Below are positions 55,805 through 62,139 of a stretch of 64,000 bases of DNA, piece by piece. The stretch comes from Pseudomonas farris (GTDB taxonomy: Bacteria; Pseudomonadota; Gammaproteobacteria; Pseudomonadales; Pseudomonadaceae), in NCBI RefSeq assembly GCF_019145235.1, contig NZ_JAHSTV010000008.1:124001-188000 (forward strand), in the 5' to 3' direction. The position numbers were made by a program, and so were the translations under genes. How positions within the stretch are numbered: position 1 is the stretch's first letter; every line of letters starts with the position of its first letter. Under the pieces are notes generated by a model. That model was not told the DNA's origin. It ran no database searches and saw only the letters and a list, made by a program, of their open reading frames with translations.

Positions 55805-56395
55805 TTATGGGTACTGAACGACACCATTCAACCCTAAAGCCTTACGAGTAAGTTCGCCAAGATCGATAGTCAATGCAACAGCCTTTTCGACCCCTATTTG
55901 CAATGGTGTGCCTAGACGACCGATCTCCAGCCCCGCCTTCAACAACATCCGTTCAATACCTACTGTCGTTACCGTCACATACGTTTTTATACCATTACGG
56001 ATACCAAAAGAAATGACTTCCTTGATCGCCTCGAAGGTTAAATTTGAAAACTGCATTGTTGACTGTTGCCCTGCAGCGACAGCGAATCGACTGAGTTCCC
56101 ACACATCGCTGGCTTCAGGAGCCGTCGCGGCAAGAAGCTCAGGAAATGTATCCTTGAGCATGTAAGGACCGGTCGTAGGTAACAATCTCCAGCATCCTTG
56201 GACATCATTCGGTTGAGCTTGGCTATTGATCAGCATGTAAAACGGATTAAGCGCATCGTATCCATCGATTTCCATACCGGCAATCAGAGTGACATCCCAA
56301 CCTTTTTTATATTTGAATACTTGGGCACGCAACGTGTGCATGGCTTGAAGTTTTGAGCCATCGAACTCTGTACGTCGGGCGATTTCATACTGCAT
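55805..56395 (-). CDS. LasI-like acyl-homoserine lactone synthase
   Basis: A 196-residue LuxI-family enzyme that should make an N-acyl-homoserine lactone from SAM and an acyl carrier protein thioester. All invariant residues are present: Arg23, Phe27, Trp33, Asp44, Asp47, Arg70, Glu100 and Arg103 (LRAQVF, KGWDV, MEIDGYDAL, GCWRLLPTTGPYMLKDTFPEL, WELSRF). The sequence is closer to LasI/MupI than to RhlI or PhzI, and the TVTTVG stretch agrees with a 3-oxo product. TGAGGAGC precedes the ATG. It lies 127 bp downstream of the luxR gene, with a lux-type box in between. Confidence 0.92.
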   Translation of the reverse strand: MQYEIARRTEFDGSKLQAMHTLRAQVFKYKKGWDVTLIAGMEIDGYDALNPFYMLINSQAQPNDVQGCWRLLPTTGPYMLKDTFPELLAATAPEASDVWELSRFAVAAGQQSTMQFSNLTFEAIKEVISFGIRNGIKTYVTVTTVGIERMLLKAGLEIGRLGTPLQIGVEKAVALTIDLGELTRKALGLNGVVQYP

Positions 56396-56457
56396 GAACA
56401 GCTCCTCAATTGACTGGCTAGCCAGACAAAACTATTCAACTTCAACTTGGTTTTCAC

Positions 56458-56473
56458 CTATCTAATACAGTAG
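56458..56473. promoter_or_regulatory. Lux-box-like palindrome 2 (luxI promoter)
   Basis: CTATCTAATACAGTAG, flanked by AC and TT, is about 70 bp upstream of the synthase ATG. The 20-bp region agrees with the lasI operator at about 14 positions from memory. It lies between luxR and luxI, the same arrangement as lasR-lasI. Confidence 0.7.
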
Positions 56474-56522
56474 TTCCTTGAGGAAAAATATTCTGCTACC
56501 GTAAAGGCAACCGCCCTGCCTT

Positions 56523-57239
56523 TCATACGGTTATAAGTCCTAGCGCTATCGCTTTAACGGCAGCGGCACGCCGGGTATTAACTTTAAATTTTGACCTTAT
56601 GTTTTTAATATGATAGTCAATATTCGCCTCAGAGCAATTGCAGATTTTCGAAATCTCCCATGTAGACTTCCCGATCGCACTCCACTTTAAAATTTCCATT
56701 TCACGTGGAGAAAGCATGATATCAGGCTCAGCCTTATGGTTCCTTATAAAACCAAGTGCCTTTTGAAACAACGAATCCTTTAAAAAACTGATCTCCATCA
56801 ATTTACTGTGAATGAATTTTTCGGCATCCGCATTCTCAGCATCAACTTGCAGGCTTAACATCCCAAACTCGGCAGCTGGGCCATGAAGCGGAAATGTCAC
56901 ACCCGATTTAAAATTGAAAGACTTGGCTTCTTCCAGAAAGCACTTCTGCCGGGGTGTCACATACAAATCGTCGTGCCAGATGACATGCCTGACACTACTT
57001 CGCGCGTGTGCAACCACAGGATCTATATCAGCATATCCATGGGCGTCGTATCTATCACGCCAAATCGAGGAATAACTGGTCAAAATGATTGCTTCATGCA
57101 GCGGAGACTGAGCACTGTCGATAATGCCAAGAAGTGTTTGCTCAAAGCCCATAAAATGGGCTGTCTCGATAATCAGGCTATGCCAACTTTCAATGTTCGT
57201 TGCTGATTCTAACTGCACTACTCTCTCGAGAAAATCCAT
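56523..57239 (-). CDS. LasR-like quorum-sensing regulator
   Basis: A 238-residue LuxR-type activator, almost the length of LasR (239). The ligand pocket keeps LasR residues at identical numbers: Tyr56, Trp60, Tyr64, Asp73, Trp88, Tyr93 and Ser129. Position 75 is Val instead of Thr. The C-terminal GerE HTH (LSPREMEILKWSAIGKSTWEISKICNCSEANIDYHIKNIRSKF) is complete. The start at 57239 (MDFLERVV) follows GGGAGAGG; a 35-codon upstream extension is open but unlike the family. It pairs with the LasI-like gene and probably binds the four palindromes in this locus. Confidence 0.92.
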   Translation of the reverse strand: MDFLERVVQLESATNIESWHSLIIETAHFMGFEQTLLGIIDSAQSPLHEAIILTSYSSIWRDRYDAHGYADIDPVVAHARSSVRHVIWHDDLYVTPRQKCFLEEAKSFNFKSGVTFPLHGPAAEFGMLSLQVDAENADAEKFIHSKLMEISFLKDSLFQKALGFIRNHKAEPDIMLSPREMEILKWSAIGKSTWEISKICNCSEANIDYHIKNIRSKFKVNTRRAAAVKAIALGLITV

Positions 57240-57590
57240 TTCCAATACCTCTCCCTTTGCGCCGCATACTATCACGCACGTTGTTACATTCTCAATCCAC
57301 CTAAGCCGACAAGCAACAGGGCCAACACCTTGAAAATACTGCAAATAAATTACCTTAACCTTAATATTTTTTTTGACATTGCCCTATCGAGCATCGTTGA
57401 AGTTTTTTGCGATGCACTTTGGCAGCCTCAGTAGCTTTCGAGAACAAGAAGCCAAACCAGCAAGCAGTTGATGCAAAAACTGTCAACCTTAAAGCGTCCG
57501 CATTAGCTATCAAAACAGATAGTGTTCATGGTTCGCTTTGCTTGTTAAGTTCAATCAGTATTTTTTATCATCATCGAGACCCTGTGACCT
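57240..57590. promoter_or_regulatory. AT-rich luxR/methyltransferase intergenic region
   Basis: A 351-bp divergent gap, clearly AT-richer than the catabolic genes (for example an AATATTTTTTTTG run near 57363). It holds lux-box-like palindrome 3 and the promoters of luxR and the methyltransferase. No REP copy is present. Confidence 0.65.
57507..57522. promoter_or_regulatory. Lux-box-like palindrome 3 (methyltransferase promoter)
   Basis: CTATCAAAACAGATAG is a perfect CTATC-N6-GATAG repeat, 69 bp upstream of the methyltransferase ATG, a spacing that would place it near the -35 position. Confidence 0.7.
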
Positions 57591-58535
57591 ATGACCACTT
57601 CCACTCAGAACGTCAGTGATTTTTACAGCCGGTTTTCGGCAAGTTATACGCAATACGCCAACGGCACTTCGACACTTGAAGAGACTATCGACCTCAAGGC
57701 CTGCAAGGCCGACCACCCTTTCTCCTGGAGCGACTTGCAAACTTGGCAAGCCCTGCAGGAATCCATTGATGCGATCATTCTTGAAAAAGAAAAATCCGGA
57801 GAATCCCGAGCCCTTCAACTGCTGGACGTGGGTTGTGGCGATGGAATATGGGCCATCAGAATCGCAAACTATTGCCTGCAACAAGATATCGCCATAGATA
57901 TTGAATGTCTGGACTTGTCTGCGGACATGCTGCTGCAGGCCGAAAATATGTTTTCAGCTTATATAGCAGCGCGCAAGGGTACTGTTGCACTGTCAGTGAC
58001 TTACACACAGTGTGATTTGACAAAGGGACTGGCGCACTCGCTTCGACATACAACTTATGATTTGACCCTGTGCCTTCACACTGTCTTGAATCATGTACCG
58101 AGTGAACACCTGGCGTTCTGTATTTCAGAGCTTATCGAATACAGTTCCGGCTTTCTTTACTTCTCGGTCAAGCCGCCCTTCAGTCGCCCAACGTTCTACG
58201 CCGCCCCAATGTCTGAGATCTTGCATTATGAAAGGCGCGACGAGCATCTCTATGCCCTGGACCGCAAGGGTCACTTCCATGTCGTACGCTCTAACCTGAT
58301 TTCACGCAAACAGCTGGATGAACTGTTGAGCGGGCATCCCGTGAGCTATGACTTCGTTGCACTGGATGTGCTGATATCGCGCTTCCTGCCGGATCCTGGA
58401 TGGCTAGGTGATGAAAAGCACACCAGCTCTCTTCCGATGGATGATCTTCTCGCGCTGGAAGCAAGAACCGGCCTCAATCCGAAATACCTGGACTTTGCCA
58501 ATCATATTCTTGCGGTGGTCAACACACGTCAGTAG
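57591..58535 (+). CDS. SAM-dependent methyltransferase of the quorum-controlled cluster
   Basis: A 314-residue class I methyltransferase. The SAM-binding motif LLDVGCGDG lies at residues 77-85, the acidic motif II in ECLDLSADML, and TLCLHTVLNHVPSEHL resembles the post-motif region. The C-terminal 120 residues are not recognised and may give substrate specificity. It has a lux-box-like site upstream and faces the radical SAM gene across an 85-bp gap. Small-molecule O- or N-methylation is the likely role; the target is unknown. Confidence 0.85.
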   Translation: MTTSTQNVSDFYSRFSASYTQYANGTSTLEETIDLKACKADHPFSWSDLQTWQALQESIDAIILEKEKSGESRALQLLDVGCGDGIWAIRIANYCLQQDIAIDIECLDLSADMLLQAENMFSAYIAARKGTVALSVTYTQCDLTKGLAHSLRHTTYDLTLCLHTVLNHVPSEHLAFCISELIEYSSGFLYFSVKPPFSRPTFYAAPMSEILHYERRDEHLYALDRKGHFHVVRSNLISRKQLDELLSGHPVSYDFVALDVLISRFLPDPGWLGDEKHTSSLPMDDLLALEARTGLNPKYLDFANHILAVVNTRQ

Positions 58536-58564
58536 CAGGACGGTACAGAGAAACAGGCCTGCCG

Positions 58565-58590
58565 CCGCACTTCGTATCAAAGAAGTGCGG
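58565..58590. terminator. Hairpin between convergent methyltransferase and radical SAM genes
   Basis: CCGCACTTC pairs with GAAGTGCGG around an 8-base loop. No T-run follows on either strand, so it may act as a weak bidirectional terminator or a 3' stabilising stem. Confidence 0.55.
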
Positions 58591-58620
58591 GGCGGTCATG
58601 GTAGCCATGCCTTGAGCAGA

Positions 58621-60291
58621 TCAAGCGCCTATTGCAATGATGTTAGTAGCCTCATCCTCGAACGATTCGCGTGTGAAAAGGTCCTCGAATCGCTCGCTCG
58701 AGAGGTAATGCACCTCATCGTAATCATCAATTAACGCGTCACTATTAAGCATTTTGGCCATGGCACCGCGCGCTTGCGTGATTTCCAAGGGGGAAAAAAA
58801 TGGCGTCCTCAAGGAACCCAGATAAAAAGTAATAACTTCAGGGTCTTGCGTCAAATCAAACTCCAGATTCTGTTTGTAACGTCTGAAGTCAACGGTGCCG
58901 GGCAGCAACGAAAGAATATATATATTGAAATAAACCTGAACCTGCGGATTAAACTCCTTACACAGTGAACGAATCTGCAAGGAGCGAAGATAAGTCAGGC
59001 TCAAGCTTTGTTCATCATCCTCGGGCCGACCAATAATCACATTGAACGAAAGCGAATGAATTCCGGTATTAACGATTTCCTCAATAACATCCTTGATAAC
59101 ACCCAGCGGCTTTAGCTTCCTGAATAATTTCGAGCAATCGTCCGTCAAATTTTCCAGTGGCAATGTTGCACGATAGCAACCCACCAATTCACCATTGACA
59201 AATTCGGAGTCAAACATGACACGAATCAATTCACAATCCACGACACCTTGATATTCAAACTGCCCTAATTCGATACCATTAGTAAATTCCCAGCTAAACC
59301 CCATATCCCTTGCAAGGTTAAACATATCAAATAGCTCATCCCGCCCCGTTGAGAACACTTGCTTCCCGGAGGTAGAACGATGAATACGGGACAATAAGTT
59401 ATCCTCTTGAAACAATAGCGTTCTGATTCCCTTGCTTTTGAAATAATCGAAATGCCGTCTTATTTTTTCAAGTTGCATAAACCTGAACCGACCTTTTGTC
59501 GTCGGCGTTGCACAAAACGAACAAGCTTGCGCACATCCACGTGAAGTTTCCACACTGATAAAAGGACCTTCAATACCGTAGGGCGGTTTACCCTCACCGG
59601 TATCGGAGTAACGCTCAAGATCGACAATATCCAGGTTGGGAGGAGGCATATCGTTGACATCATAGGCTCCCGTTTTTGTTAAGAACGATTTGACCGTGTG
59701 AACAACTTCACCATCCATGGCACGATAGGCAATATTGGGGACCGCGCTATAATCCTTGCCCTTATCGATACATTCCAGCAAATCGGCAAAACAAAGCTCT
59801 CCTTCGCCTTTAACGACCACATCAGCGCCAACGGAAACATGATAGTCCGGCTCTACAGTGGCGTCGGTTCCGCCCAGCACAATAACGGCATCAGGATTTT
59901 GCTCTTTACAGTATTGTATGAAGTCAACGACAATTCGACGAGAATGAGTAAAATTAGAATTTATACCAATAACGTCCGATCCCTGGATTTCTTTTATAAC
60001 GGCATTGAACGGTAAGCCTACCCGGTATTTTTCCAGCACTAGATCACCGAAAAAAAGTTCTCCGTACTTCTCTTTGAGCCTGTCTTCAACCCGCAGCGCG
60101 CCTTGTATTTGCATGTCACATATTCGCACATCAACAATGACACTCCGCGCCAGCATGGCTTCTTTCAATCCTGCTGCCAGCGCCGTTAAAGGCGCCTTAT
60201 GCATACTCGTCCTCACCGTGCCAAGAAAACGATCATCGCCTTTGACACATTGTCCCGGTGCGGGAACCGAAAAAAGGGTAACCGTCAACAT
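58621..60291 (-). CDS. Cobalamin-type (class B) radical SAM enzyme
   Basis: A 556-residue protein. Residues 1-190 form a B12-binding-like domain (SDVIGINSNF, VLGGTDATVEPDYHVSVGADVVVKGEGELCFADLL); the base-off DxHxxG histidine is not seen, as in some TsrM/OxsB-like enzymes. The radical SAM cluster CAQACSFC (Cys253, 257, 260) follows in ISVETSRGC. The last 150 residues are of unknown fold. ATG at 60291 follows AAGGA. It lies 124 bp behind the EamA gene on the same strand. Methylation or rearrangement of an unreactive carbon is the likely type of chemistry. No precursor peptide gene is evident. Confidence 0.85.
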   Translation of the reverse strand: MLTVTLFSVPAPGQCVKGDDRFLGTVRTSMHKAPLTALAAGLKEAMLARSVIVDVRICDMQIQGALRVEDRLKEKYGELFFGDLVLEKYRVGLPFNAVIKEIQGSDVIGINSNFTHSRRIVVDFIQYCKEQNPDAVIVLGGTDATVEPDYHVSVGADVVVKGEGELCFADLLECIDKGKDYSAVPNIAYRAMDGEVVHTVKSFLTKTGAYDVNDMPPPNLDIVDLERYSDTGEGKPPYGIEGPFISVETSRGCAQACSFCATPTTKGRFRFMQLEKIRRHFDYFKSKGIRTLLFQEDNLLSRIHRSTSGKQVFSTGRDELFDMFNLARDMGFSWEFTNGIELGQFEYQGVVDCELIRVMFDSEFVNGELVGCYRATLPLENLTDDCSKLFRKLKPLGVIKDVIEEIVNTGIHSLSFNVIIGRPEDDEQSLSLTYLRSLQIRSLCKEFNPQVQVYFNIYILSLLPGTVDFRRYKQNLEFDLTQDPEVITFYLGSLRTPFFSPLEITQARGAMAKMLNSDALIDDYDEVHYLSSERFEDLFTRESFEDEATNIIAIGA

Positions 60292-60341
60292 AGCTCTATA
60301 TTCCTTGTGTTATTCCACCAAGAAGCCAGCCCCTTGAAATT

Positions 60342-60362
60342 AACAAGGGGCAGAACAAGATG
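60342..60362. promoter_or_regulatory. Perfect hairpin between EamA and radical SAM genes
   Basis: CCCCTTG and CAAGGGG enclose a 7-base loop, 50-70 bp before the radical SAM start. No T-run follows on the minus strand, so attenuation, protein binding or mRNA processing are options. Confidence 0.45.
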
Positions 60363-60415
60363 AGTTGGAGGTCGGTTTTATCGGACTTGACTAACAATCT
60401 GATCCAGCGTGTATG

Positions 60416-61342
60416 TCATTCGCGAATAAACAGTGCCTTACGACGCAAGAGCGTCAAAAAGAAACGATGATCAATCAGTCCGATGGACACACCGAAGATA
60501 ACCAACATCATGGACATCATTTGCATCCAGTCGACGTTCTCGTTGAGGACCAAAATAGAAAATAGCAAAGTGAAAATAGGGATGAGATTAAAATACATGC
60601 CCCCCTCGGAAGCGCTCACCTTGGAGATACCTATATTGAAAAAAGTATAGGCACCGGCCGTCACTATGGTTCCAAGATAGAGAACCGCCAATAGGGCATG
60701 AACACTTACTTCACGGGGAATGTCCGACTCATAAAGAGCAAAAGGAAGAAAAAACAGAGTACCTATAAAACTTTGCATTGCTGCCAACAAAAATGGAGAG
60801 TATTGCCCAGACAATTTCTTCAACATAATGGTGTATACGGCTGCACACGCCATCGCCAATAACTCCAGAAAGTTACCTTTTACTGGCGCAATAGCTGCCT
60901 CGTTCTTCGTACCCGTCAAGCATAATAGGATAACGCCGAGAGTGGCGACAACCCCACCCAGGCATTGCGAGATACTGGGTTTTTCTCGAAGCGCAAAAAA
61001 ACTGAAGGCAATAATGAATATCGGGAGAAAGGCAAATACCACACCCGCCTGAGACGCTGTTGTATATTGAAGAGCCATTGTTTCAAATATGAAATACAAA
61101 CACGGCTCAAGCGCACCCATCATCAGCAAATACACATAGTCCTTCTTTTCTATTTTTGCCTGCCCCCTATATTTCCATAACATCAAGAAGAAAATGCTTC
61201 CGAGTGCCAATCTAGAAAAAATAAGCAAAAACGGAGGCACCTCTTCAAGTGCTATTTTCAAGGCGATGAAAGCGCTGGCCCACAACGCCATTGCCAGCGT
61301 CAGGCACATCATCGCCTTCATATTTTCAACCATTGACGTCAT
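60416..61342 (-). CDS. EamA/DMT-family transporter, likely exporter
   Basis: A 308-residue protein with ten predicted membrane segments in two EamA repeats (WASAFIALKIALEEVPPFLLIFSRLALG in the first, YLGTIVTAGAYTFFNIGISKVSASEGGMYFNLIPIFTLLF in the second). The DMT superfamily mostly exports small metabolites. ATG at 61342 has AAGGGG 9 bp upstream; an earlier ATG at 61360 is open but lacks a site. It heads a two-gene operon with the radical SAM enzyme and has a lux-box-like palindrome upstream. Export or self-protection for the product of the cluster is the inference. Confidence 0.85.
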   Translation of the reverse strand: MTSMVENMKAMMCLTLAMALWASAFIALKIALEEVPPFLLIFSRLALGSIFFLMLWKYRGQAKIEKKDYVYLLMMGALEPCLYFIFETMALQYTTASQAGVVFAFLPIFIIAFSFFALREKPSISQCLGGVVATLGVILLCLTGTKNEAAIAPVKGNFLELLAMACAAVYTIMLKKLSGQYSPFLLAAMQSFIGTLFFLPFALYESDIPREVSVHALLAVLYLGTIVTAGAYTFFNIGISKVSASEGGMYFNLIPIFTLLFSILVLNENVDWMQMMSMMLVIFGVSIGLIDHRFFLTLLRRKALFIRE

Positions 61343-61469
61343 CCAACTTGCCCCTTGCATAAATTGGGCGGCAACGCTGAACGCGCTCCGGCAAAAAATG
61401 GGAACAGCAGTGATTTACGGTGGGTAGGGCATAGTTGAAAAAGGTATCAGGGAACACCTGGCTTCAGAA

Positions 61470-61485
61470 CTATTGATTTAGGTAG
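61470..61485. promoter_or_regulatory. Lux-box-like palindrome 4 (EamA-radical SAM operon)
   Basis: AACTATTGATTTAGGTAGTT carries a perfect AACTA...TAGTT inverted repeat with the CTAT...TAG frame of the other three sites. It is 128 bp before the EamA ATG. Confidence 0.6.
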
Positions 61486-61602
61486 TTGCTTTCACTGCGC
61501 AATTCAGTTTAGCGTCCAAGGCTCATCTGCATGCACTCTGGAATGTTCGAAGTCCACATCACAGGTGTTTGATTTTATTGACACTTATTCACCTTTCGAT
61601 TT

Positions 61603-62094
61603 TTACTGCATATCCCGCCACGTCAGGTACACCCGCAAATCGAACTCCACCTGGTGATACCCCGGCAACATGTGTTCGCACAGCTTGTAGAACGCCTTGT
61701 TGTGATCCGACTCTTTGAAGTGCGCCAATTCATGCACCACGATCATTTTCAGAAACTGCGGCGCCGCGTCCTTGAACAACGAGGCGATGCGAATTTCTTT
61801 CTTGGCCTTGAGCTTGCCGCCCTGCACCCGGGAAATCGCAGTGTGCAGGCCAAGCGCGCGATGGGTCAGGTCCAGACGGTTGTCGAATAACACCTTGTCG
61901 ATGGCCGGGGCGTTACGCAGGTATTCCTGCTTGAGGTCCAGGGCATAGGTGTACAGCGCCTTGTCGCTCTGCACCCCGTGCTTTTCCGGATATCGCTGGC
62001 TCAGGTAGTCGCCCAGCCGACCTTCGGCGATCAACTGGCGCACCTGGTCCTGCAAAACAGCGGGATAGGCCTGGAGGTATTTCAGCGCGGTCAT
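61603..62094 (-). CDS. YgjP-type metal-dependent protein (M48-like HELAH)
   Basis: A 163-residue cytoplasmic protein. VVHELAHFKESDHNKAFY near residue 115-130 holds the HExxH zinc site and a third His, as in YgjP/DUF45 proteins. The E. coli protein has been reported as a UTP pyrophosphatase; peptidase activity has not been shown. ATG at 62094 (MTALKYLQAYP) is chosen over a GTG seven codons earlier. It marks the return to core genes after the quorum-sensing locus. Confidence 0.85.
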   Translation of the reverse strand: MTALKYLQAYPAVLQDQVRQLIAEGRLGDYLSQRYPEKHGVQSDKALYTYALDLKQEYLRNAPAIDKVLFDNRLDLTHRALGLHTAISRVQGGKLKAKKEIRIASLFKDAAPQFLKMIVVHELAHFKESDHNKAFYKLCEHMLPGYHQVEFDLRVYLTWRDMQ

Positions 62095-62139
62095 TGGGGC
62101 GGCAACACGAGTCACGAAAAGGTCGCCAGTGTAACGAAT

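Noticed and set aside
56414..56426. CTGGCTAGCCAG as a fifth lux box
   Set aside because: It is a perfect palindrome but only 12 bp, lacks the CTAT...TAG frame, and lies between the luxI -10 region and ribosome site, too close to the gene for an activator site. It could still be a repressor site.
57407..57619. Possible precursor peptide gene (70 codons) for the radical SAM enzyme
   Set aside because: No ribosome site, it overlaps the lux-box-like promoter and the start of the methyltransferase gene, and it lacks a leader-core layout.
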